NCBI RefSeq assembly: GCF_910592395.1 | Contig: NC_088308.1 | Location: 1-64,000, forward strand | Source: Lineus longissimus | Lineage: Eukaryota > Nemertea > Pilidiophora > Heteronemertea > Lineidae | Direction: 5' to 3' | Length of the DNA stretch: 64,000 nucleotides | In this document: positions 1 to 11,800 of the stretch, piece after piece | Numbering within the stretch: the stretch's first letter is position 1 | How the letters are laid out: each line of letters starts with the position of its first letter | Translations under genes and position numbers: made by a program | The notes under the pieces: model-generated | Seen by the model: only the letters and a program-made list of their open reading frames with translations | Told to the model about the DNA's origin: nothing | Databases searched by the model: none

Positions 1-34
1 TACCTATTCATATAACTTCAAAACCCAATCCCAT

Positions 35-782
35 TCAAATATTATCCTCGACCAAATCTTGCTCGTTCAAATCATTACCCGACATAATTTTAAAAACAAG
101 GTCACTCATTTTCGCCATATTATTGTCCGCAACGCGAACGTCGTAGGTTTTTCTCTGCATCGCTTGTGAGTGCTTCATTAGTGATGCCAAATCCTGCTCG
201 GTTCGTGCACCCAAGTTCATTTGCATGAGAAGCGACACGATAGACTTTCGCATCATGGTACAACTAGTACGAATATTTCGGCCACCGGCAATGATCAGTT
301 CTCGTGTAATAACGTTGGTAATTTCAGATTGTGACATTTGCCGGCCATTCCATGTTACGAAAACAGCCTCTTTATCCAAATTCGGTGCCGGTGTAAAAGT
401 AAAAAGTGTCCCCCCTGGAAAAAGTGTCCGGCCCTATTGTATTCTGCAATATGGTTCTATAGAGACCCTGACCGTCAATAGCTCAGAGATTGAAGCGCAT
501 AATAGAATCCTTTGTTCCCGGACATTTTATCCTAGGACATTTTAAACTTCTACACCGGTACACGTGAACGAATGTTTCAATATAGGTACGTAATAATTTA
601 TAATCGTCTACCGATAATGAAATTTGAGCAGTACCGTATTTCTGTTCCGTTTTGTGGACGAGAACATGAATGACACAACGACCGTTGTGAACATTATCTT
701 TCGCATTCTCCACATCTTTGATCTTTAAGTTGATTATAGGACCTGCCCGAGTGACATTTGCTAAAATTAATAACATGATCAA
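35..782 (-). pseudogene. Tyrosine recombinase-like transposon gene, interrupted
   Basis: Two minus-strand open segments (483-782, then 35-379) read as consecutive parts of one tyrosine-recombinase (phage-integrase fold) protein. The upstream part carries the first catalytic arginine context (TRAGPIINLKIKDV). The downstream part carries a degenerate H-x-x-R box (TMMRKSIV, histidine replaced by threonine) and a C-terminal KHSQAMQRKTYDV with the H and the candidate nucleophile Y. Such proteins belong to animal YR elements such as Cryptons. The N-terminus is not seen as a continuous frame, and the two parts are separated by a short inverted-repeat insertion, so the copy is probably dead. The family call rests on motif recall, not a search. 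Confidence 0.6.
390..562. mobile_element. MITE inserted in the tyrosine-recombinase gene
   Basis: The ends are imperfect inverted repeats. The left end reads TGTAAAAGTAAAAAGTGTCC and continues to a second GTGTCCGG. The right end, read on the minus strand, is TGTAGAAGTTTAAAATGTCC followed by ATGTCCGG. Recombinase-like coding sequence lies on both sides. The element is non-coding and about 170 bp; its exact borders and target duplication are uncertain because the flank (CCGGTG/CACCGG) is itself palindromic. Confidence 0.55.
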
Positions 783-954
783 ATGATTACGCGCGTTCGT
801 ATGGTCATGTAGACCAATGACATTCGTGACATTGTGGGTCAGAATATCTTGCGCCTTCTTTGCACGGTCTCCGTTCAGAAAGGCCTTAACTTGTTCTACA
901 GTGACGATAGCGCGTCGATGAATGTGCTTTTTTTCGTGGGCACGAGTGGAAATC

Positions 955-1300
955 TTCTTGGGTTAGGGTTAATGTTCGAGACAGGATTGAAGGATTTGCG
1001 ACGAGATCGGTGGTATTTGAAACGGGATTGAGGTATTTGCGACGGGATTGGACTTTAAGGTTTTAACCTGTAATAATTGTCATTCTCCTGCTATGGTAGC
1101 AGACACCAGTACCGGAAATGCCCGAGACGGGATTGAGTGATTTGCGACGGGATTGGAGGATTCGAGACGGGATTGAAGGATTCGAGACGGGATTGAAGGA
1201 TTTGCGACGGGATCGGTGGTATTTGAAACGGGATTGAGGTATTTGCGACGGGATTGGACTTTAACCTGTAATAATTGTCATTCTCCTGCTATATTTGCGA
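955..1300. repeat. Degenerate tandem repeat, GACGGGATTG core
   Basis: Repeated variants of 'tttgcgacgggattg' and 'gaaacgggattgaggta' occur. A larger block including 'ttaacctgtaataattgtca' appears twice (around 1060 and 1262), so a short repeat has been overlaid by a segmental duplication of about 200 bp. No gene is seen here. Confidence 0.7.
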
Positions 1301-1307
1301 CGGGATT

Positions 1308-1500
1308 GTTGACAACATGATGAGAGAGATGAGACGGTCACAGCCAGGCCTAATCAGTCTTGGCTGCTCTGCCAAGTTGTCAACATGGTGAGAGAGATGA
1401 GAGAGTCACAGTCAGGCCGAATCAGTCCTGGCTGCTCGACCGTGGTGACAAGGTGAGAGAGATGAGACGGTCACAGCCAGGCCAAATCAGTCTCTGCTGG
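1308..1500. repeat. Three-copy ~66-bp tandem repeat
   Basis: Three diverged copies start near 1309, 1376 and 1440. They share 'gagagagatgaga' followed by 'gtcacagccaggc' and 'aatcagtc'. The repeat directly follows the GACGGGATTG array. Confidence 0.7.
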
Positions 1501-4500
1501 AATATCACATCAAAAGAATCATTTAGTTTATTTATATAATGTAACTTTTCAAATCTAGAAACATGAGAAATTTCTTTGATATATCTACTATGATATCTTT
1601 TCTGATATACTTCTAAATATCATACCATAGAAGAGGTATCATTACAAGAAAATATCAAAATGTCCAAAACGTAAACAATGGGAAATTTTAAACTTTTTTG
1701 AAATATATCCTGACCCCAACTATCTTCGACCATCACACTCATTTCCCCGAAGTGGTGTGTCACTGCTTGAAGGGATTTAGGGCATATTTTCCCTGAACAG
1801 AGCAGCTTCTCTTCATTGGGTTGCTGCTCTAAGGGTTCTGCGACTCTTTACACTGGGCTAGGCCTAACTCTGGTCCCTGAAGTTGATGTTAGGTTGCTCG
1901 TATGAGGATATCTGCTCAGGCATCATGCTGGAGCATTTTTAACATGCGAAATGGGTCATAGGAGATGTTGATGCTAAACGATGAATTGGAACGTAGCCAG
2001 GTGAACCATGGGGATGAAGAATATCCTGGGGACAATGGTGACCCATGTTACAACAGGAGTAGCAGTTCACGAGAGCTTTTAGAATTGTGACCCGGGTTAC
2101 AACAAGAACAAAAGTTCATGACGGCCTTTTGAAGTGGACCCAGCCTTTAGAATTGCACTGCATGGATACGCCTTTATGTGTTCTTAATTTGGTTGCACCA
2201 GGATTAGAAATTCAAATACAAGGTATAAGGTTGAGTATATTCGGTTGTTAACAATCACCATAGAGGTATAATCTCAAAATACATGGCCTTCAACACTGGC
2301 AGAGGGGAATGGATAGTACTGGTTTGACCCAGCTCAAAATATATCAGGTAGGACATCACGGTAGTACCTACAGCGTAAAAGGCATTAGCACATACTATCG
2401 CCTGCGGAAAATGCACTGACAGAACACAAGTGAGCAGATTAACTGATCATGACATTCGTCCATTTGTTATCAAATCGTCTTCTCGAAACAAATGTCGACA
2501 ACAACAGATGTACATGAAAATGTAACAATCCGCTTTATTACTGATATTTAACGCTTCACACAAAGTTTCGATGTGAGATACCAAGCACTACCAGAACCTT
2601 TTGGGTAAAACAAAACTTGAATTAATCGTGAGCATGGAATTTACAGATACAGGCCCGCATATAGGAAGACTATCTACTGAATCATTTCCACAGACAGCTC
2701 AGTAACTAGTTCATTCTAATTGTCCAAAGGCCCCGTAATGCTCAGGATGATATTTAGTAAATGGGTAGTCACACAGCAGGTGAGAAATCAGGTACTAATT
2801 ATGTCATGTTGACATGATTTTCTCACTCATCAGGACCACATTTCCATTCATACATGCGAGCCCACTGCCTAAAAAGCCACAATCTATAAACAATGTTGAA
2901 TGGGTAAACTACAAAACATTGGAACTGCAATACAGTTGACATAATCATCTTCAAAACTTTCCTTCGGACATATTTCGTCATCACAACTCTTAATTTCAAA
3001 ATGGCGATTACATGTTGTATATTCAAACATACGTCAGTAGACTTTGGACCAGTAATGGAGTCCGTTCAGTGGCTCCATCGACTCGTACCAAGTTAACTAT
3101 AGCATAAAACAATGGCTGTCAAATGAAATTCAGTATTCTAAAGATAATGACAGAAAAATGCGATAATGCTTCAAGCCACACCACATAAATGAATGCTACA
3201 CGTCAAGTACATTTCGGCAGGTACGTGCGGCAGACATGTGAAACAGTGAAGGAAGAATTTCTGCAGGACGTTCTATAAACGTCGATGTACATCACAACAG
3301 GGATCAAACCAAATCCTTACTTTATTCTGATTGTTTATGATTCCTCCATAAGTCCCACAGGTTATATCAAAACGTCGCCCTACGCCCCGGACAAAGCTTT
3401 TCAACTCACCCAGGTGCCAGGCTATGAGAAAAGCTGTGATGCGATGTTGATTGCAATGATTAGTCAAAGTAAAGCCAAAGTGAGCTGATAGTGGTAAATG
3501 TAATCCATTATTTCCTATGCCTGATTGCGATAAACAATCCGAAAAGGTGCATCCCCTTAAAATATATACTGCTGTACGGGAAGAAGTCACCTATCTGGTA
3601 AGTCAATTTTTAGAGAAGAATGACTTGAGTCACATATCTCCACTTTATTGGGGAATAACTTGAATCACTTCTTTCCGCTTTAGTGGGGAATGACCAGGGT
3701 CACCTATATCCACTTCATGGGAGAATGACTAGAGGTCTCATCCTTACATGCATTTAAGCGCAAGTTGCATTTTACTCTGAATGCAACAGCTAAAACCAAG
3801 ACTTATTCACGCACCTATTAATTTCTACAATCATCAAATATATTCTAAGTAAAAAAAAACCTGGCGTGATAACTTCGCATGCATAGGCTACATGACTCAT
3901 CCCGGAAAATCAAAATCTTGAACTCTGGGCATTACGTGCCAAATCCAGGTTCCAAGACATGTCGTATTTCTGAATTCTGAGTCCGAGGAAAACAGCGCTC
4001 CCTTCGTTCAAAGACGCGATAAAGTTTTTATTCAACTTGTGCATTCGGATCTTGCGATCTTGGGGAACATGATAGTTAAAGTTTCACATTATAGTGCAAT
4101 AAGTGAAATGCTTTTTGTTTTTCTTACTTTCTTATAGATCTTTTGCTTCGTCACGCCATCTCAGCAGGGATAAGGTGCTTGAAATCAGCCCACATTAGGC
4201 CCAGTATGTCTATAGGCCCAGTATGTCCATATCCGAATATATACATCAGTTAAATATACTTTATTTAATGCCGAGAGAGCCATTTTGCAAGGAAACTATC
4301 AAGGGACTCGCTCAGGAATACCAGACAACTCGGAACCAGGACTTGGCACGAATTACCCGGAGTTCAGGATTTTGATTCTCCATGGTTTGTTACCATTGGT
4401 ATATTTCTTGCTTCTTTTTCATGTACTAAAAACACTGTTATATAATTAATATATGAACTTTTATGGAATCCCGCAATTGTCAACTTCCCTAGTCATCACT

Positions 4501-5361
4501 TACCTAGCCAAAGGACAGTATATTTGCCTCAGTATCAAGTTAGAACTGTATTAATACACACACAACAATTCTCACACGTTCTTTCTAAACAATACATGTA
4601 TAATAGAAAAGTTCTGTTCTTCTTAGAAATCAGTGGTCATATCGTCTACTTGCTCCATAGCGAGTGCACCAGCCGCATTACCAGAAACCTCGTGTCTGGT
4701 GAAGGTTGAGGACTTCTGGGACGAATTGCCGTCTTCGCAGTAACCTTTGACCTGACAAGTCACGGCTGAAAAATAAACTCCAGTACTTTAATGGTAGAAC
4801 TCGTGACTTACAAGACGCTGACAGTCGCATCGATTGATGGTCCGAAGGATGAGAGCTCCTTCAGTGAGATTAACATGCAGGCAATTCATATCGATATTTA
4901 ACATTCGAGACATTTTTTCCAGACTTTGGACCATATTTTTGGAAAATGTTCATCTTTTTAGGCTGTACATGTATAACGAATTTAGAAATTTTCCAAAGAT
5001 CCCTCCCACGGGGAAAGATGTGTTGGCTTGAGTATATTCATCCAGTAAAATGATTCAAATTTGCTTAATATAAAGGTAAAGGTGTTTAGCTGGACTACCC
5101 GTTGTGAATGTGGCCGTGCTTATAATGATATCTGGGATGAGGACAATGTGCTTTTAAACAACAATAACCTTGATCTTCATTAGATCTACGTTTCTTAAAT
5201 GAATGAATGGATGGAGCAAGCAGGTGAGCTGTGACAGTAACACTGAACTGCTTGGGGGTAAATACATACACAATGAATAACAAGGAAACACAACCACACA
5301 GAAATGGTGTGCGCATTGCTATGCTATCGAGGAAGCGTGCAGTTTGTAATGTTATCTATGA
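1501..5361. other. Gene-free stretch
   Basis: No coding exon could be supported on either strand. Open frames are short (under 110 codons), lack recognisable domains and have no convincing splice sites. A two-copy, roughly 56-bp diverged repeat lies at about 2038-2150 (gtgaccca/gtgacccgggttacaac). Part of the interval could hold 3' exons or untranslated sequence of the minus-strand PDZ gene ending at 7302, but no LIM-type Cys/His pattern was found. Confidence 0.5.
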
Positions 5362-5955
5362 GGTAAATCAGCAGCACACCGATGAGTGGTACATTGGGAG
5401 TAGATCTGTGTCGTCAGCAACACACCGATGAGTGGTACATTGGGAGTAGATCTGTGTCATCAGCAGCACACCGATGAGTGGTACATTGGGAGTAGATCTG
5501 TGTCATCAGCAACACACCGATGAGTGGTACATTGGGAGCAGATCTGTGTCATCAGCAGCACACCGATGAGTGGTTCATTGGGAGCAGATCTGTGTCATCA
5601 GCAACACACCGATGAGTGGTACATTGGGAGCAGATCTGTGTCATTAGCAGCACACCGATGAGCGTTACATCGGGAGCAGATCTGTGTCATCAGCAACACA
5701 CCGATGAGCGTTACATTGGGAGCAGATCTGTGTCATCAGCAACACACCGATGAGCGTTACATTGGGAGCAGATCTGTGTCATCAGCAACACACCGATGAG
5801 TGTTACATTGGGAGCAGATCTGTGTCATCAGCAGCACACCGATGAGTGGTTCATTGGGAGCAGATCTGTGTCATCAGCAGCACACCGATGAGTGGTACAT
5901 TGGGTGCAGATCTGTGTCATCAGCAGCACACCGATGAGTGGTACATTGGGTATAA
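5362..5955. repeat. 46-bp minisatellite, ~13 copies
   Basis: The unit contains 'cacaccgatgagtggtacat' followed by 'tgggagcagatctgtgtcat', with start-to-start spacing of 46 bp (for example 5381 to 5427). Point variants (gcagca/gcaaca, gtggtaca/gcgttaca, gagtaga/gagcaga) are shared between neighbouring copies, as expected of local slippage or conversion. Open frames inside it are by-products of the repeat. Confidence 0.95.
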
Positions 5956-7301
5956 TTACTACCCATTCTTAAAGATAAACCCCCTCGTAATAAGAAATTC
6001 AGAAATTGTTCGTGATACTCAGTACCCCACGAAGGTTTTACAAGGAAAAGGCCGGGGAAACCGAGACTTCTCTGTTTGCACTTCGTCAATAACAAGTTCG
6101 AGTGGACGATACTTTGGAGAGTATGCAAAAGAAATGCAAAAGGTCACCAAAAAAACGAGCACAGGCTGAGGTATCTCGAGTGGTACGTCTCAATGGTCCC
6201 AGGGATATGTCAACCATTTTGTATACTTTAAACCATTTTCTGTTGTAAGACGTATATGGCAGTTCAACACGCTAAGTCCAAACCTGTTCACCCGCCCGCC
6301 TTTGTCATTCAATTGAAGATGAACTACAGCACTTGAAAAGCATTGAGAAAGACATTTAAAAACATGGTGTCTTAGAAGACGGGAAAAGATATTCATACGT
6401 GTTGATTCATTTCAGGTGCATCACATGTACAAGACAAAACATGAATTGGCAAAGGATCCTTAAATGATACATATTAATATGGATTTCTTAGTTCATGCTT
6501 TCTAGTAACCAGGCAGGATAGAAAAGGTTAATATACCCAAATTGTAGGAAATTATTAGTGAATCAACTCTTCCCAAGCGTGTTCGCGTCTCTCACGAAGG
6601 TTTTTTCTTAATATTTTCACGAAAAGGTTTAACCATGTAATTCTATTCTGAGATTACTTTCCTTTGGTTACAACATGAGCGTAGCTAAATTCATTAGCAC
6701 TAGTATTAATCTATGGAACCATGTATTGTTAAGATTGTTAAGATATCAGCAGTTGCATAAGCCCCCCCCCCCCCCCCCCACACACACATAGTAAAGAATT
6801 CTTTTAGCTTCTGATTCGCCAAGATATTAGCCTAGATAATGGCCCGCAGTCAATTATTTTCAAAAAGAGACGATTAAACTGAAACCAGGACGTGTAGATG
6901 AACATTTTAGTAATGTTTCCCTTCTATTCAGTTAATAAGCTACAAAAAGTGATTCACTCCTTGAGATAATCATGTATGGTGTTACCGTTCTAGTCAGCCC
7001 CTGGTTTCTCGTCGGGGGTGCCTGAAGTAAGAAATGATCATGCGATGAAACCACCAAGCAGTGCTACTGATAACCGCCCCCCCCCCCCCCCCCCCGGCTC
7101 ACCTGAATCCTGTTGTACTCGTTTTGCCCTATGAACCTCGGCTGCATATCATTCTAATTTCTAGTAGAAATTGCGTATAGATGACTGATTGATATAATTA
7201 GGCAACTATTCTACATGGTGAGAAGACAGTTTAAGGTGAGAGATATCAACACTAACCGCAAACATACAAAGAACACACCTTGACTCAATCTTCAATGGGG
7301 A
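5956..7301. other. Gene-free stretch with two long poly-C tracts
   Basis: No supported exon. Two homopolymer C runs are present, 6762-6779 (18 C, followed by an alternating CA run) and 7077-7095 (19 C). Both could form G-quadruplex or i-motif structures. This interval lies just beyond the stop codon of the minus-strand PDZ gene and may include its 3' untranslated region. I could not identify a polyadenylation site. Confidence 0.5.
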
Positions 7302-8887
7302 TCAATCGGACTCAATCTTCTCAGAATAGATTTTGTTAGGTATAGCAGCCAGATTCCTCAGAAACGAAGACATTATTATAAATAGGCCTACAGTTGACAA
7401 AGAAATACCTGGTTGAAGTCCTTCAAAGCTTAATCCTTCCCCACTGTTGTTCTCCCCAACATCCATCGTGAGGGAATCGTCACCTTTTGATCCACTGGAA
7501 GTCTTCGTTTCCGAACTGTCATCTGCTGCAACATTCGGGGTCTTTTCGTCCGTTAATTCTGAAGTCGTCGGTTTGGGTATTGTAATGAGAACATCTTCCT
7601 CCATCTTCGCCGTGACGTCCTCTACCCGAGATATCTCTTCGTCCTTTCTGGGCAGACCTTGCTCACCGGGCGATAGCGACGACTCAATAGGCACATTTGC
7701 TGGATGTTTCTCTGCCGTGATCTTTTGTTGCTCCTTGACGGGTTCCTCGGGCGGCATTTCTAATGGCGACGGTGGTTCAGAAGGCCTAAAATCCAGTCTT
7801 ACATCACCAGTCACTTCTGTTAGCAATTCCGTGGGTTGTATCGGTTTTTCAGCAGATTCTTTAAGTTCCGTAACCTGAGGTTGTGCTTCCTTATGTTTGG
7901 GCGCCGGTGTTGATAGCTCGACTTCTTTCTTCGCTTCCGTAGGTTTGGGCGCCGGTCTTGGTACCTCTATGTCTTCCTTCGCTTCCGTATATTTGGGCGC
8001 CGGAGTAGATACCTCGACTACTTCCTTCGCTTCCGTAGGTTTCGGCGCCGGTGTTGATACATCGACTTGTTCCCTAGATTCAGTATCTATAGATACAGAA
8101 TCGAGGTATACCCGTTGTTTTGCTGTGAGATCCGACATTATATTATGTAACGTTTCTATTTGAGTCTGTGTTACGGTCTGGTCTTCGGCTTCGTTCACCA
8201 CAGATTCTTGTTTCGCAGCCTCAACATTTGGCAGAGCTTTCAACTCCTGGTTTGCTTTTATCTCTTCGTAAGAGAGTTGACGTTCTGGGAAGGGTTTGCT
8301 AGCATGCGGCTGCATGAGTTCTTTTGATGGTGTCGAGCGTTGAGAGGATGTCCGCGATGACCTTGACGATTTCGTTGTTGCCCCAGAAGAATTCAAATCA
8401 AAGGATCCAGTAGCTATTTGTAACTTTTTGAATGCTTTCGAAGGTATGTTACCACCTCTGTAAAGTTTGGGTTCGAAGCCTTCTTCAATGATACCTCCCA
8501 CGTCGTCATCGTCTGTTCGTTTTGGTCGTACATCCTTCTGCCAAGTTGGAGCAGACGACTGATGTGAATGGTATGGCTGCATCTGTGACATCTGACTCAA
8601 CGCTTCATTTGACTTTCTTCTCTCATGTGCGATGGCCTGCCATGCCGGAGCTGGTTCATTTGCCTTCCACTGTTTCTCTCCAGGGGGTTCCCATTCATTT
8701 AATTTGTTTTTCTTTTGTAAACTTTCGACCTTTGCCTGCCATTCTGGTGTTGGTTGAACCTTCCACGCTTCGTGCTGGATGTGAGGTTCCCAGCGAGCTG
8801 GGGGTTGATCCTCTGGCTGCGCTGGAGGCTGCCACTGGGGCTGCTGTTGAGCTTGAACCTGCCATGCTGGCTGGTAATCCGGGATAT
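7302..8887 (-). CDS. Terminal exon 9 of the minus-strand PDZ gene
   Basis: The exon follows an acceptor at 8888-8889 in phase 1. It opens with a Trp/Gln/Pro-rich part in which 'aWQ/xW' recurs (YQPAWQVQAQ, WQPPAQPEDQ, EWQAKVE, AWQAIAHE). Then come a third S-K-A-F-K-K-L-Q block (near 8416-8440), a Ser-rich stretch, four diverged repeats of about 16 aa built on STPAPKPTEAK and VEV (7870-8070), and an acidic Pro/Glu/Ser/Thr tail. The last ~30 residues are hydrophobic (LSTVGLFIIMSSFL). A possible donor (CCAG|GTATTT, near 7411) just upstream would remove this tail if further exons exist. Confidence 0.8.
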
Positions 8888-11800
8888 CTGTCCGTATAGG
8901 AGAACATAAGTATTAGAATTTGAATGTGCTAATCCCGGCTACGCACTTTCTGGTTTTGGGAAGAACGTTTAGCATGTGTATTGGCCATAAACACAGGCAG
9001 CATATGTGATGATGTCATGCAGACAGTTTAATGATAAACTAGAATATGATGATGGGAGGTGGTATAATTAACTAGCATAGAACCAAACCAAATCATCTCT
9101 TTGGTGTTAGAATAATGAACAAAAGCTATAACATATTGTTTTAAGAATCTCTATCTGACCAACAAAATGCACCGTGTATAGAATAAGAAGAGAAAGGCAA
9201 GTCTAGCACACAGCAGACACACATTTCAAGACGACAGAAAGTCAAACGGGCACATCGGGCTCAACAAGCTAACAGATTTGGGGCCGATTCATCACCGGTA
9301 TTGGCAGCTTTGGTTTCATCCCAGCATCTATGCCATTGAACGAGAGGAAAACATTTCCTTGCCTCGAGTCATTCACTATAATGGCAGGGGTGATATTTGA
9401 ACATTATATTTCAACAGTTATAACTGTTAAGAGAAGATTATTCTACATGAACGTGGGAGACATGGTTCATGTGTAACTCCCTCCAGTCCCGACCAGCAGT
9501 AACATGACTGCTGAGGTAAGCTGTTGAGGTGGCATTTGACTGACCTAAAGAAACAGCTATGACTGTCACTAACTTCACCGATAGGTTTAGAATTTCCAAG
9601 ACATTCATAATGAGAACATGTCGAACAACTCATCAATATATCGTGTAGCTGAATGTGGTGCATTATGTTTTAATCATCATTATCTTTTGTCCTCCAAACA
9701 CTCCTGACATGGTGCATTTGCGGTGTCACGGGTTATTGATTATCATACACGTTTCGAGTATACTGTAAAATAACAACCGAAAATAAATCTCCTGATTAAT
9801 GAACGCGTCCTTTACTGACTGTTACAGCCACAAGTGTGTAGCTTCGTGCATAACTTAACATCCTACATATCGTGCCTTAATAGAAAGAAAACTGGCTTAC
9901 CACCCCCTCCAGAAGCAAACCTCTTCTGCTGGCGTTTCCACGCTCGCAACTCTGCAGGGCTCATTTCAGCTAGATAAAAATCCAACGAATATCAAAAAGG
10001 TATCGCCACTGTGAGTATAAGCGAACATCATCAAGAATATGCAAGATTGCAAAATAGTCATAATTTAAAAAACCACAGGAATATTACAAACATTACCCTG
10101 CCCATACATGTAGCACTCATTCTTTTTATCATAGAGAGAATACTCTGATAGTCCTATCCCCTAAATGGATCTTCAAAACGTTGTAAGCAACTTACATTCT
10201 GGTTTTGGTGGCGTCGCGTGTGCAGTGTCATAGACCGGCGCTTTAGCCATGTGGGCTGGTACCGGTGCGGGGTATTCAGCAACCGTTGCGGGGCGTGGGG
10301 GTTCCTCGGGTTGCAAGGAGCACGGCTTAGGCTTGTGTTGCTTCACCTCCTCAAGGATTTCATCAGGGTCAGCACCAATGGCCCTCTGTAGCTTCCTGAA
10401 CGCCTTTGAAGGAACCGTTGAGCTGGTCTGCCTGGCAGCCTTGCAGTGCGTCTCCTCATACACTCCCGAGGCTTCCTTTTTTCCACTGCTCATTTCTGGA
10501 AACAGTATAGGTTTTCTAGTATAAGTAATCTCTAACATACACTTTTTGCACCACGTTTTCGCTGGCTTTTGCCTCTATTCCAGACTCGTCACTTGTCAGC
10601 TCCAAACTTGTCAACCTGACTCAATTGAGGAACTACCTTATAACTGGCATGGTCACTTGGGAAAACTGATTAAAAGACTTCATTATGATGAGTTGATAGA
10701 GTGGGTCATACCTTCTTCCTCATCTTTGGTATATCGTTGTAACAGCTTGAACGACCTCGACTGCTTACTAGGATCTGATGGTAAAAACTTCTTAAACGTT
10801 TCCTCTTCATACCCGAGATCATCTTCGGGATTGAGAGGCTTAAACTCGGGCTCCAGCTCTTCAGGCTTTGGCCTCTGTCTGAAGGTCTTCTTCTCATCTG
10901 TGATCCCGTGGATCATTTTGTAAGCCGCTGATTGAGTGGGATCGAACTCCTTGTTGGAGGGGCTGCTGGCTGGTTTTGGTACATACTGGTAGTTCCTTTG
11001 TGGCTTTGGGGCCCTTGGAAAGGAATGAAGTAAAAGAAGTAAACCTTTGCTGACCAGAAATGAGAAAGCAGTCTTCAGTATGACCTTTTTAAAATAATTC
11101 ATATTGTTCATGGAAAAAACATTGACTGCACATGATGTGAATTTAACAATAGACATACATTACACTCCAGGAATCGCTCCAATGTACTCACTCTTGGGTC
11201 TGTGAGGGCTTGGCTGGTTGGACTCCTATCCCTCCTGAGCTCTGTCCAATGTAGGCATCGGCTGGGGAGTTGTACTGTCCATGGCTTATTACCGCACTGC
11301 CGGGCCCTGCACTGACTGTGGCCGATTTAGTAGGACTATCATTTAATTCATGCTCTACTTGTGGCTTCTTTTGTCTGGAATCAGGAACAGTTATATTGAT
11401 AGTTAGTTATAGATTGATATTAATTTTATTTATGGCTTTTGGCTTCAAGAGCCGACTGCGAAATCCTCTATAAACACAGTATTGTATGCTTTATGTTTGA
11501 AAAGGAAACGCATTGTAACCTGATCAGTGATGTGTTGGCAGTTGATTTGTCTCTTCCTCTCGATATTGTATCAAGTTTAGTGTCGACATTGCGTTGACGA
11601 ACTCTGCTTACTGAAACAACTATAGGTAGAATGGAGAAACTTTGTGACGAAAACATTTTTGTGATCGGAAAAACCTCTCCGCCTCATTTCCAGGAAGACG
11701 GCGGATGTTTCTGACCTCCAGGTAAAAGTGAGTCCACCACCCTTGTACTTTACGTGAATAATCTACACGGTGATCCCTCTAGCCGGAAGTGACTCCCTAC

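Noticed and set aside
3273-3590. Open frames on both strands as a gene or 3' exon
   Set aside because: No domain, no matching splice phase with the PDZ gene at 7302, and no repeat of the frame elsewhere.
5362-5955. Possible CRISPR array (regular short repeats)
   Set aside because: The copies are contiguous with no unique spacers, in an animal genome; it is a minisatellite.
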